The translations under genes and the position numbers were made by a program. This document shows, in pieces, positions 9,565 through 21,289 of a stretch of 64,000 bases of DNA (position 1 is its first letter; every line of letters starts with the position of its first letter). Origin of the DNA: Heliocidaris erythrogramma (taxonomy: Eukaryota; Echinodermata; Echinoidea; Camarodonta; Echinometridae); the NCBI GenBank assembly GCA_025617745.1, contig CM046869.1:15147168-15211167 (forward strand). Direction: 5' to 3'. The notes under the pieces are model-generated. The model saw only the letters and a program-made list of their open reading frames with translations, was not told the DNA's origin and did no database searches.

Positions 9565-10118
9565 TCCTGTTCCCTTCCTCACTTAAAACATGCCACCCGT
9601 TTTTGAATGGGTGTTAGTCTAGCATAATAAGTAGGTATATATGATTTATTGCAGTAAATTTGTAAAATCAGCATTGATTATCTTATTTACTAGATAAATC
9701 TATATACCTACCTATGACCCTCCCTCCTACCCCTCGCCTTGCAAGCAACATGTTTTACTCTTGGGGTTGCTCGCAATAGAGGAAGATGGCCGTTGCGTAT
9801 TCTTGCGGGTGAGAGACGAAGGGGATAACAATGGGTTACGGGATGTGCGCACAATATTGTGACTCTTTTGTGTTAAATTTTTTGATCGGGTCGCGTAGTC
9901 AAGAGACTAGCATAATAGGTAGGTATATAGATTTATCTAGTAAATAAAAAAATCAGTGCTGATTATCGCATGCATGGGATTGGAGCCCTCGGCGATGTCA
10001 GCAGCCGTCTATCCCGTTCCAATTTTCCCGCTGAAAGTTCATGTGCACTTCACGTGCACTTCACGGTTCACAGACGTGAACGACAAGACGAAGTCCACCA
10101 GAACGGGATTCAGAACGC

Positions 10119-10147
10119 CTGAAGAAGCCAGAAGTAACTGGTGAAAC
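10119..10147 (+). ncRNA. Hammerhead-like core in Penelope terminal region
   Basis: CTGAAGA at 10119-10125 and GAAAC at 10143-10147 bracket a stem that can pair GCCAG with CTGGT (five pairs, including one G-T). This matches the conserved CUGANGA/GAAA core of hammerhead ribozymes, which are known in Penelope-like terminal repeats. One extra A follows the first core strand, and I cannot place helix I or III with confidence. It is therefore a candidate, probably a decayed or atypical one. Confidence 0.4.
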
Positions 10148-10194
10148 GTTGCGAAGAAACAGCTAATAGTGAGTAGTTTATGTCTAGTATTTAG

Positions 10195-10515
10195 GAGCAA
10201 TATGTTGGGGAAAAAGGTGTGGGAGTATTTCAGTCACTTGTCTCTCGATAAAAAGGTTGAGGATTCAAGTCGCCGCTTGGTGCGTATTTCCTTAGAAATG
10301 CATTTTATCTAAATTTGTCTCTCTCCACCCAGGTGTTAAATGGGTACCTGGCAGGATTTATTCCTTGAGATGCACTGCACGCTGATAACAGCTGCAAGAG
10401 CTACATCAAGCAGGTTATCTACACCTTTTGAAAGCATGTAGAGAAGTAATATAATGTTTGTTACTGTTATTATTATTATTAATATTGTCATTATTATCAT
10501 TGTCATCATCATCAT
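10195..10515 (+). mobile_element. tRNA-like SINE with ATT tail
   Basis: The segment has a B-box-like GATTCAAGTC near 10271, a CCACCCAGGTG...GGGTACCTGG block near 10325-10352 common in tRNA-derived SINEs of marine animals, and an ATT-rich tail at about 10464-10500. It would have been transcribed by RNA polymerase III and mobilised by a LINE. The A box is not clear. It ends just before the acceptor of the next candidate exon. Confidence 0.55.
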
Positions 10516-10525
10516 CTCATTCCAG

Positions 10526-10853
10526 TCACTATTCAGAAAGCTGAAGAAGTCCATTTTCACTCTAACAGCAGATGACCCCTCCCAGCTTCCTATCAAGGAT
10601 TTTGCACCTAGGGGATATGCAGGATCGCGTGGCCAGAAATTTGGTTTTACGGTGGGACCGGTCTGCTTCTTATGAGCAAGGCCAATATCCAGTGGACTGC
10701 GCTCGAAGAAGAATTGACTTGAATGGAGGTGAAATGACTTTCCTCAGAATTGAAATTCAACAGACTTTGGCCAAAGTTGTGAGCTGGATTGCCTTGGTGT
10801 GCTATAATGGAACAATTAATGTGACTGGACATATGCTCAAAAAATTTAGCTGA
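10526..10853 (+). CDS. Candidate terminal host exon, product unknown
   Basis: After the acceptor TCTCATTCCAG the frame at 10526 is phase 0, matching the phase-0 end of the exon at 6613-6757. It reads SLFRKLKKSIFTLTADDPSQ and on to a stop at 10673-10675. A second frame, open from 10566 with an ATG at 10572, reads further (YEQGQYPVDCARRRIDLNGG, then LAKVVSWIALVCYNG) to a stop at 10851-10853; it could be reached from an acceptor before 10623, also phase 0. Both frames look protein-like, so either one is the true end and the other chance, or a single-base frameshift near 10.64 kb has broken the gene. I do not recognise the family. Confidence 0.4.
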
Positions 10854-10856
10854 CTT

Positions 10857-13800
10857 TATACCTCATGATTGGCATAATGATGTTTTAAGAGGAGTATGAT
10901 TTATAAAGGAAAGATCTGAAAACAGACTGTTTCTTTTTCATCAGGAGAGAAGATTGGCTCAGCTTTAAAATAAGGTTTTCTATGATTTTTTTTTTGTGAT
11001 CTTAAAATTATCTTAGTAGTTGGAATCCTTGAATCAAGCTGTATCATGTTAATGTTTTATTTGTATATTTCAAATGTAGGAGTCATCTTGTGGTTGCGAT
11101 TGTATGAGATTGTGTTTTTCCTTCTGTGTATTGTATTTTCATGATAAATGGTATCGATTTAATCCCCATTTCCCTCTTGTTCATGCAGCAGTGTAAAAAA
11201 AGGTGAATATACTCCTCGGCCAAAGCTGAGATTTGTTTTTTAGAATGCTAGAAAAAGTACCAAACAGAGAGCAGCAGGTGCTTTATTAGGTAAAGCCTTT
11301 CTAAATATTTTTTTAATGGACACATGTACATGTATATTATTTACAAACCCTTTGTTCATATAAGTAATTTTGATAAATGCATAACATTTTATCGAAAAAC
11401 TTTATTATACCTCAGTGATTTGTATTTAAATACAGCGATTTTCCTATATCATATTTCAAACAATGAAATTTGTGCTGATTGTTTCCCTATATGTTTTATA
11501 TCAGATCAGTACTTCCCTTTTCTCACATTTATTAAATGCCTGAATATGGACGTACTATTCAATGGAAACAGGTTATGGATGACCAATTTTGAAATCCCAA
11601 CTACATGTACCAAGGGAATACCTAGACATAAGAGAAAATAGAATATGTACTTATCTTTCACCCCACCTCATGTGGCAAACTAATTGATAATGATTTTATA
11701 TGTTCTTTTTGTGCTGGTATAATGATTTTATATGTTATTTTTGTGATGGGTAGTAGAATTGTTATGGGAATCTGTAGAACAGAATTGCATGTGTTGTACA
11801 CATTGAAAATATCTTGCATTTAAATTAATGTGCTTTTAAAAACTGCTTCTTTAGAATCATTGGGCTGTATGTATTATTGTAATGATTTGAATGCTGGGAA
11901 ATACAATTAACTCTTGCTGTGCTGGTATCACAAATATATGACTAACAGACTAGGTTATATTACTAATTGCTTTGCTCTGTCAGGAAGCCTGGATGTAGTG
12001 TTCAATATGTATTGAAGTTCAGAGCTTGAAGCAAGCTTTCCAAAGCAGAAACATTATATGATAAAAACAACCATCTTCAATTTTAATGCAGAAAATTACC
12101 AATTTTATTCAGAATTTTTTCGCAGTTTGATTTTAGACAATAGTAAATAATGAAGAGAATATAAACGACTAAAATAAAGTCATTACAGCTTACAGTACAT
12201 GTAGTGTCTTTGCCTTAAATTGATTAAATTCAAAGAATTTTATATCCTTAGAAAGGACATTAAATGTTCTTCTCTTTTGTCCACATTTTTTGTAATACAA
12301 AGTATGGTTGAGAAAAAAAAGCATTTGAAACGTATGCGTTTGAAAAGTAATAAAGCATCGTTCATGTATTGTAACATCTTTAAATACATTTAATACCCAT
12401 AGCACAGGAAGAGTTTAAGGTTGTTTGTGATTTATATTTTGAATAATTTTCAGACTAGACATATATTGCATCATGTTCCTTGGTTGTGACCAATATCCTC
12501 TACTTTTTTGCCATTTCCTCTTCCATTTTTTGCAATCCAGGATGTTCCTTTTCCAGACTAAATATTGAGCACCTTTCAGTTTTAATTTTATATTTTCTGC
12601 ATCAGTGACCAATTAAACTATACTCTAGTACTTGTTGTCTACAAAAAATTTCATTGCTGTATAATTCATTGAAGTTACATGTATTTTCAGTGTTTTTTTT
12701 TAGCTTTGCAGAATATAACTTTACTTCATATTCATTATAGCTGCATCTTGGAGATTGTTTTCATTGAAACTGTTCTCACTGCACAACTAGCACCTAATGT
12801 GTAAATCATGTTTTTCGGAAACAAACATGTAATTTGTGGAAAAACATAGCACATGACAGTTTTTTTGAAGATAACAAGTGTCATTTTCAAACCTGTTATT
12901 ACATATGCAAAATGGAAGCTTTCTTCTTTTGTTTTGATAATCCTGCCTAATTAGAGATCAGTTTTCAAGACTTAAGAACAATCTTGACTAGTCCATCTAC
13001 AATACACTGTGATGGTCCTGAAAGTTTGTGGTTTTCAGCACAGTTTTGATCATTTTGTTTTCATTTGGCGGGTCAATACAACCCCATAATATATCAAGAT
13101 TCATGTGTAGACTCCCACTTGACCAATTTCAGAATAGATTTTGATCATTTATTTTGAAATACAGTTAATTTCCAGAACTCAAATTGATCTTTAAAGTTTA
13201 AAAGGATTCTGTAGAACTTGACCTCTCTGTGTAGAAAATTTGTTGGGGAATCCCCATTTGATCATTAGTGGAATAAAATGCACACTCAAGTATGACGAAG
13301 TTCATGTGTAGTCATATCCGCTATTTATTTGGTACATAGTACATTTTCAAATGGATTATGTAAGAAAGTTAGAAACTCTTACACTTAGTTACATTTTGAA
13401 GAATAAATATCAAATGCAAGGAATAAGCACAAAACTACATTGGCATTAATACTGGCGATGTATTGCTTGTACCTTTATTATGCTAACGCATACATGTTAG
13501 ATAATATGAGCTACAGTATTGTTTGTCCCTAATGGTGGGAATCAATTACAATGTTTGGAAATTCAAAAGTGCTGTTAAAGCCAAGTTAATTTACACCCAC
13601 TTATTTATGTTGCAATTCATTGTTTTCATCATGGAAAGAATTTCAATCGAAAGTGGGTAATAGAAAATCAATATTCCAAGATACTAAATAAATGTTCCTA
13701 AGGTCCATTCTCCACTAAAGTGTTCAATTCTGATGGAACAAATGACAAAATTTTGACCTCCAAAAATTCATGAAAGTTATTTGGATTCGCAAACTTGAAT

Positions 13801-14285
13801 ACTTACAGAATACGAAACAATAAATGGAAGTTTTTTAACGAAATCCAATTTTGGGGGAAAAGCAGTCAAAGTTGACCATGCTTTTACCATTTTTGATGGC
13901 CTGCAAGATCGTTACCACAAGTTTTTTATGAAGAAACATCTGAATTTCAAAGAAAACATTTTGGCTTCTATTGTCAGCATGTATATGATAACAACTTTTG
14001 ATGATGTCTAACAACTGTAAAATAATCCCTGTGATAATCCCTTATATAAAACAATGTTGGAAGAAATTTTTATCTTGACAGGTGTTTTCAATTACGAGCT
14101 AAATTAGATATTCTGCATCAAAAGAAAAAAATCTTTGTTCGATGAGTTGTTATATTTCGACCATAAACTCGGCAGTGTATGTTCATTTTCTTTGAAAGTT
14201 TGCATATGTCCATCATAATCAAATATGGAATCTAATTGGAATGAATTATGCCTCTTGGTTATAAATGTATTATGAAAAATGGAGA

Positions 14286-14287
<2 letters not shown>
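10857..14287. other. Noncoding stretch
   Basis: No convincing gene is visible. The first kilobase could be a 3' UTR of the preceding candidate exon; an AATAAA hexamer occurs near 12171. The rest is AT-rich unique-looking DNA with only short frames. Confidence 0.5.

Positions 14288-14317
<30 letters not shown>
14288..14317. repeat. (GT)n microsatellite
   Basis: An uninterrupted GT dinucleotide run of about 30 bp is directly visible. Confidence 0.95.
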
Positions 14318-14320
<3 letters not shown>

Positions 14321-14660
14321 GTAAAGTATCTGGCAATGAAAGACACTAGTTAAGGAGTATTTTACCGATCGACTTTGTGACTTTGTAACACTGTCGAATA
14401 ATCATCACGTTTACAAAGTATTTGATAAGTAAAAAAGGGTTAAAACTTATCAACCTGAAATGATATAGCCCTATCAAAAAGATGGAGTCGTCGACATAAT
14501 TATTTCAGGTCTTTCTTACTAATTAAATTCAAAGACTATTTCTATAGAGTATTGTAAAGTCATGCAGAGTTTCTGATGCATAGCTAAAACTAGGCCTTTG
14601 ATAAAAAAATGCAAAGGTAGGAATAACAGATAGTTAACACAAATAAGATAAAGAATTATG

Positions 14661-16304
14661 GTAACGTATCTAACAAATATCTCGTTAGTGAGTACCAGTA
14701 ACTACAAATATAATATTGAATTAAAGAAATATAATCAAATATCTTTACAGTTTTGGTAAATACAACACTCCTCAGCCCAAGATCTTGAATTCTATCATGT
14801 TTACCTTTCATATAAAGACTTATATAGAGGACCAAACAAAACCTTTTCGTCGGTAATGTATCAGTCGTAACGTATCTGATGTATATATCTGGCCACATCC
14901 CGACATTGACAAATTCAGGATACATTAGGGAGATAGGGGATATTTAGATTATTAAAGAGACTACCGATCACTACATGATGACATTGGAGACCATGCATGC
15001 CTGTTTTATTGATCATTTTTTGCACAAAAACTCTATAAAATGTATAAAATAACGTATCTGCAGTGGCATGTCTACGAGGGGGGGGGGGGGCAGGGGGTTA
15101 CGTGCTCCGGGCAGCACTTGAAGGGGGCGCAAAAACGCAAAAGATTGGACAATAAAAGGGGAGTAAACGAAGAGAATTATGAACCTTAAGGATTATGCAC
15201 CCCTATATCCACAGGGTAAAGTGCATTAGGAATACATTTTTTGAGGGTTTTAAATGCGAAAATTTTCTAACGCTCGGTCGCTTTGCTCCCTCGCTTATAT
15301 AATGTTAGTTCAGGATCTCGTAATTCAACGCCCCATTAGGATACAGTTATAAATAGCGTTTTGGGGGGTTCAGAATTTGAAGAAAACATATACCGGTACA
15401 TGTTGTTCTCGTTGCTGTTCTCTCTATCTTACAAGTGTCATCCTCCTCTTTTTATTTATTGCGGCCCAAATGTAGGATAAAGTATATGCTTGAAATGGCC
15501 GGAAATCTTAACTTTCGGTAGACTTGCTAAATTCCTCGACTATATTTCTGTCAGATTTTCGTTAATTTTCCTCCCCATTTGCGGGAGAGCAAAAAAGCGT
15601 TCATCAATGTTCAAATTTCGAAACTGTATCTCTCGATGCAGTTCTCCCTTGCGCATTTTCCTGTGCGTAAAATGCATAAGAAATTATTTTATTATGGTTG
15701 AAAATGAAAAAAAAAATCTTACGCTCGGTCGCTTCATCTCTCGCTTGTACAGCTACGATTAATTTTTTTTTAAATTTTGTTTGTTTTTGTTTTGCTTTGT
15801 TTTTGTTTTTTTTGTTTTTTTTTTTTTTTTTTGGGGGGGGGGGCAATTTCATTTTATGCCCCGAGCGTCATAATCCCTAGATACGCCACTGCGTATCTGA
15901 AATGGTAACATAATCTTGCGTAACGTATCTGGTATGATTTTTTACTTGACAATGTAGTTATTGATAAATGCTTACATCTGAAGACTAAATAATTATTGTC
16001 CTATGCAAATTTGTATCTACCAATATACTAAGGAATAGTATACAACTATACGATTTTACTTTGTATACTTTAACGTATTTCTTCATGGAAGGGAAATGTA
16101 AGTAGCGGATCTGGCGCTATCTGAACGTAACAAACGGGTTTTTGTGAGAATGCGCCTTGATATTTCTCTGTTCAAAAGAGATCATCAGATTTGATTTTGT
16201 GCGTTTAGTATATAGGACTTCCGTAATTCATATGCATATCTTGATTAGTTCAGATCACTGTTTCCACCATTTTTCATCGGTCAGAAAAATGGTAACGTAG
16301 CTGG
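14661..16304 (+). repeat. Zone with recurring TAACGTATCT word
   Basis: The word (G)TAACGTATCT(G) occurs at 14661, 14867, 15050 and 15920, with a close variant GGTAACGTAGCTGG at 16291 and a TSD-derived CGTATCTG at 15892. All are in the same orientation with irregular spacing. A 10-mer would rarely occur even once in 64 kb. The hAT MITE at 15061 inserted inside one of the copies. The function is unknown; the copies may be remnants of an old repeat. Confidence 0.6.
15061..15891. mobile_element. hAT-type MITE with 8-bp TSD
   Basis: The termini are inverted: CAGTGGCATGTCTACGAGG at the left and, complemented, CAGTGGCGTATCTAGGG at the right. The octamer CGTATCTG lies at 15053-15060 and 15892-15899. 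An 8-bp duplication with CAG-starting TIRs is typical of the hAT superfamily. The 831-bp interior holds poly(G), a T-rich run and two copies of a CGCTCGGTCGCTT segment, but no transposase frame, so the element is nonautonomous. Confidence 0.9.
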
Positions 16305-19300
16305 TCACAATATTGGCGACATGCCCTCAAACAGCCGAAATGAAAATATGAAAGCATGATATCGCATTTTATTGCATTTAATCATTGGGACATGATGCAA
16401 GTTAAAGGAGAATAACCAAATCTTAGGTTTATGTCCATATTTACCGATCTTGGATATGTCAGTAAAAACAAAGCTTGGCTCGCGACATGGGGAAGAAACA
16501 AGATTTATCAATCTTTTGCCTAATTGGAAGATAATTTCTAGGAATGACACAGGCTCTATCTAGTACATGACTCCTGAAGATAGGATAAAATTAAGAAAAC
16601 TCATTACAATCGGAAAAAAATAAGGCTGGCGACAAAAATTTTGCCTTTTGAACACTTTAGCGGAGAATGCGCCCTAAGATATAATATTTTACGTAAGATT
16701 GGTATGGTTTCATAGCCAGCATGTGAAAAGTGGAATATTGTTATGTCATTTTTATGTGGCCTTGTTACAAAAGATATATGAAAAATTAATGTAATGTTGA
16801 CTAAGCATGAGTGGGAATAAATTGGGTGAGAATGGAAATGAAATTACCTTCAAGTGGTTATAATGTGCAGTTCATAATGTTTCATGATGAAAAACAAACT
16901 CATTCCCATGGATAACAGAAAGAAAATTCACACACCAAGTGCTTGAAAAAGATACAAATACATGCAAACTTTTCTTTTTCCCTGTAATGCCGAGTACTAA
17001 CCAACACCAAGTCTTTGTACTTCGAAATGTTTATTTATAGCTTTAATAAAAAGAAAATTATATCCAAAAGTGGAGTACAAAAAGTTTTTGTAAATTAAAA
17101 CTCGTTCTCTGGGGTTGCTATCGGTATGGTGTAGACTAGTTCCAAATTTAGCAGTAGCTTAAGATGTTGAACATATGACATGTATGTGTGTATATAATAC
17201 TAGTCACATGATGAAAAAAAAAATTCCTTTTCAGTACATGTGCATGGTAGATTGTTCTAGAAGTGAATTATTGTAGAAATACTACTTGTAGCGTATAAAT
17301 ATGAAAATTGTTGTTTTCCTCTGGTGCTAAGTTGTGTAAAGTCATTGTGCATATCTCTATTCCCCTTTTTTATGAATTGTAAAAATGGTAACTACCCTAA
17401 ATTATGTACAGAACCATACCCTTCCCCAATATCTTGCCAATGGACTGCATTTTCTTGCATTTACTTTTTCATGTTTGTTACCGACTAAAATCAATGTCAG
17501 TCACTCTTTGCGGTACACTGTTTCAATGAAATTAAATATATTTTGATTTATTATAGATACCGTGTGTTTGAGCTTTTGTTTGAACCATACAATAGTAAAC
17601 TCTGTAGTGGTGTAGATATATACCCCTTTCAAAATTCACTCTTTCATCAAAAATACTGTAAAACCAGAAACTTTCTCAAATTTGGCGTTTCGTGCAAGTT
17701 TCATGTTGTGAAGTAATTTATTAAACATGACCCGGGTTATTTTTTTTTCTAAGTTCATGAAAATTTCTTGCGCGAAAGAGGCGGTATTTGCAATTTTCAA
17801 ATGATTCATGTCGCAAAAATGTCTTGTTTTACAGAGAGAAATAGCTCATAATTGTATGTATGTTATACAAACAAGGAAAAGCATGTACTTCTGAATGATA
17901 TGTGCACAAGAGGTCTACCATTCAAATTTACTTTTCAGAAATCAAAAAGGTTGTCTGATGGTAATCCTCAGACACGCTTTTACTGAGACAGAGAGGTATG
18001 TTCATCTCATCAAACTATCCCAGGAATTTGCAGCTCTGATAATGACCCAGTAGTATCACAAAGTTCCGAAATCAGGGGCGTTGCTATAGAGGGGAGTATG
18101 GGGCGCGACACTCCCATTCAATTTTATTTTTGCAGGGAAGTTCGTGATTGTTCTTCCGAATAGGAGATGATGAGATGTGTGCTGTTGTTTGAAAATTCTT
18201 CTCTAACCTTTCTGCAAAAAGCGAAGTCGGTTCGACAGAAACTCCCTTTCAAAGTCTGCTGGCTACGCCCGTGTTATTCTCCTTTCTTAGCCATTGCACA
18301 TAATTTTGAAGTCATTTAGTTTGTCTCGTTATAATCTTTGACGCCGTCAGTCAGTGCTTTAATTTAGAAACCAAAATTCATTGGTACTTTGGAAAAATAC
18401 TTTGGCCTACGGTTCATTATAAGCACATTATATACATCCAGGTATATAGCTAAACCATGCGATTTCAATAGCAGTAATATGTTATCAAACTATATCACTT
18501 CCAGACTTTTCCATGTTGACAATTTATATTCTGTGAAAGGTCTTGAGGCGGTATTGTTAAGAAACATGCGATGTACAGTGGATATGACTACAAAAGTTAG
18601 GTATTGTGGGATAATTGGTGTCTGAAACTAGACTATTTTGAATTTCCGCATATAAAAAACGAGTGCTTTTAAATTTTTCAAAATTTACACATTCGTTAAT
18701 TCTGACAATATGTATCTAACCGGGTATTACTACAAAAGAAAGATTTTTTTCTACATAAGATCTCCTTTGAATAAAACAAGGCTATATATCGTTATAACAG
18801 ATATGGTATGTTTTAGAGTAACATCAAAATCTAAATCCATGACACAAAGAATTATATTTTTGCACTGAATGATTTTATTGATCAGAGAATAATATAGATT
18901 CTTCATTTCCAAAGAACATGAGAACATAACTTTAAGAATCAAGGGGTAATTTATAGCTAATCAATGCTCAACTTCAGTAATTTATGCAAACTATTCTTTT
19001 GTTGGTATATATAGACATAATGTATTATTAATCAACACAACTGAATACATTCTTTCTGTCATAGTTGCCCGTTTAGTAAACAATTAAAGATAGATTTAAG
19101 TATCAAGAAAATAAATAAACTCTGACATGTCTGACCATAACATATACACAAAACTTTTTTAATAGATATTTTTTACCCTTAACATAAAAAGTAAAAGAAA
19201 GGAAATACATCTGTAGTTCAACCCCAACGTCGAAAAGTAATATTCTTGATATTTGCAAATTATAATTGTATTTTACGCTACGTTTTTAATGAATTGATAA

Positions 19301-19323
19301 TTAATTTTGATAACTGAGATACA
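16305..19323. other. Noncoding stretch with a possible small MITE
   Basis: No gene is supported. A segment at about 18075-18271 begins CAGGGGCGTTGCTATAGAGG and ends with GGCTACGCCCGTG, resembling hAT-type MITE ends, but no target duplication is visible. The rest is AT-rich. Confidence 0.4.
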
Positions 19324-19325
19324 TA

Positions 19326-19537
19326 CAGCCATGGACAAAATTATTAGACCAAGAATGGTTATTGACAGTGTTGTGTTTATGGTAAGAAGGAAATAAAATA
19401 TCCTAAAAGAAAGGTATAATTGCTGTAATTTGGTATTCATTCAATGAAATACAAAGACAAATAATTTTTGTTAGTTTGTATGCATATTACAGTATCCTTA
19501 TTACAGAAGCTTGGTCTAATAATTTTTTCCAGGGCTG
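19326..19537. mobile_element. Tc1/mariner-type MITE
   Basis: The ends are inverted repeats of about 28 bp: left CAGCCATGGACAAAATTATT and the complement of the right end CAGCCCTGGAAAAAATTATT, both continuing AGACCAAG. TA dinucleotides flank both ends (19324-19325 and 19538-19539), as expected for Tc1/mariner insertion. The 212-bp element has no transposase. Confidence 0.85.
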
Positions 19538-20217
19538 TATATTTGACAAAGAGATTGATTCGAATTAAAATGTTTAATTGTTCTGCTATATGCACGTTGG
19601 CACACATGAATATAATTATGATCCACTTTTTATTCCGTAAAACGCGATCAGTATATTCTTATCTATCATAATCATCGTGCATGTGATATTGTTATGGATT
19701 ATTCTTGCTTTTTTAAAGAAAATAAATATACAATCTCCATTGACGTCATATTACCATGGCAAATGCTCTGGAATGTTTGAAGTATTTACTTCCTCATTTG
19801 TTGTCAATTTAGAAATAAAATGGGATTCCCCCTATGACGCGTACATATTCACTGTATGCTCAAAACATCATATTTTATAGACATGTTAAACTTGCGTTTT
19901 CAAAGATCACATGTCCTGTACATTAAAATCAATAACAGGAACATTAAACAAACTTTCCATCTTTTATGATGTTAGCCTCATCGCAGGATTCACTTCTTGT
20001 TAATTGAAATGTGTCTATTTGATTACAGCCTTTTAAAAAGACAATCTAATTTTCTTGGTATTTTTCTAACTCAACTCGAAATATATAATATGGAATAATA
20101 TTTTAGGTTATGATAATTAAAAGACGACACTGATGGCATTTGAACTACATGTTTTTGCCAATGAGCTTCAATCTTCATTTCTTTATCTTTTTTTGCTTCA
20201 TCTTCTTCTTTTTCTTC

Positions 20218-20232
20218 TATTATTATTATTGC

Positions 20233-20271
<39 letters not shown>

Positions 20272-20285
20272 TATTATTATTATTC
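20218..20285. repeat. (ATT)n microsatellite
   Basis: A run of ATT units with a few interruptions is directly visible, preceded by a TTC-rich stretch. Frames translated through it are artefacts. Confidence 0.9.
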
Positions 20286-20436
20286 TGAAAAACAGGATCA
20301 AGTCCGTATATTCTTGAAAGACTTTGCTTTAACAAAAAGCAGTGTTTTTCTAATGAGTGTTTTCCTAATGAGTCTCGTTGTGCCCAGTATAGCTGCCTTC
20401 TGCTGGTCGTAGAATTGTAGATTCGGGGAGATATTA

Positions 20437-21249
20437 TAAAACGGGTTCAAGAATGTAGCCATCCTGATTGGTCAAATAACACCACGTGACCGTGCAAAAA
20501 AAAAGTAATAACGCACAGCAAAAAGGTGTTTATGCACGGCTGAGCTGCGCGTACGCATACCTCTGGTGCGTGCAAACTGAAAAACAAATGGCAGCCTCCA
20601 TATGACTTTGCGACTATTGGCGTTTCTATGGGGTTCGTAACCATTTGTATTGACTTCATAAGCATATTGCCGACCCGTTTTATAAAACTATTAATACATG
20701 GCTGTGAGTTCGTGCGTTAGTATACTATTAATACATGGTTGGGAGTGCGTTGGTGCGATCTGGCAACACAAAGGTTTTTCTCGTGGTGTACTATACGCAC
20801 GAGGCGCAAGCCGAGTGTGTTTGACACCACGATAAAATCCTGCGTGTTGCCAGATCGCACTAACGCACGAACTCACAACCATGTATTAATAGTTTTAAAA
20901 ACGGGTCGGCAATATGATTATGAAGTCTATAAAAATGGTTACGAACCCCACAGAAACGCAGTCGCACAGTCATGGAAGCTGCCATTTGCTTTCCTGGATG
21001 ACATCACATAAGCACAGCCAACAAAAGTCATGCGCGTTTCAGTGCGCGCATGAAATCCCGGCGCTAAAATGACATTATTAAACTACGCGACTTCATTGCG
21101 TTTTAAGTTTGCACGCACCAGAGGTACGCGTACGCGCAGCTCATCCGTGGTTTAGAGCCTTTTTGCCGTATGTTATCACTTTTTTTTTTGCACGGTCACG
21201 CGGTGTTATTTGACGAATCAGGACTCCCAACCATGTATTAATAGTATAT
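20437..21249. mobile_element. Large foldback element with nested central hairpin
   Basis: The minus strand of 20441-20690 matches plus 20897-21230 over about 260 bp, including CGGGTCGGCAATATG, GGTTACGAACCCCA, TTTGCACGCACCAGAGGTA and TTGCACGGTCACG. Between the arms lies a second inverted repeat (about 20722-20893) whose ends read ATTAATACATGGTTGGGAG and whose stem includes GCGATCTGGCAACAC. A related half-element is at 35165-35565. No protein is encoded. The superfamily is not determined, because a clear target duplication was not found. Confidence 0.75.
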
Positions 21250-21289
21250 TGGTGATGAGACGTTCGGTTCCCTTCTTCCCCATGCCTGT

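Larger units (their letters stand above)
8376..9957 (+). mobile_element. Short DIRS derivative (copy 2), internally deleted, with complete ITR/ICR structure
   Basis: The left terminal repeat (8379-8470) and the right terminal repeat (about 9830-9957) are inverted copies sharing ACCTACCTATTATGCTAGTC and CACAATATTGTGCGCAC. An internal complementary region at 9612-9715 joins the complements of both ends. Between them are gag N-terminal sequence (8490-8760), an inverted gag C-terminal block (8770-9175) and the recombinase end (9185-9564). RT and RNase H are absent, so the copy would be nonautonomous. It sits in the Penelope relic, where CTGATT occurs at both junctions and no longer target duplication is seen, consistent with recombinase-mediated insertion. 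Confidence 0.85.
7100..10190. mobile_element. Penelope-like element composite with nested DIRS insertion
   Basis: Three parts belong to one Penelope-like insertion: an inverted segment at about 7165-7475 (minus), a truncated RT-endonuclease region at about 7460-8372 (plus), and a 3' noncoding part at about 9965-10180 (plus). The 9965-10180 part matches the minus strand of 7165-7365 closely (for example CGCTGAAAGTTCA and GAACGGGATTCAGAA). The endonuclease ends at 8275-8370 and minus 7376-7475 also match. Inverted partial copies next to the main copy are known for this class. DIRS copy 2 (8376-9957) interrupts the element just after the endonuclease stop codon. Confidence 0.8.

Noticed and set aside
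20071..20412. Ile/Tyr-rich frames
   Set aside because: They translate an ATT microsatellite.
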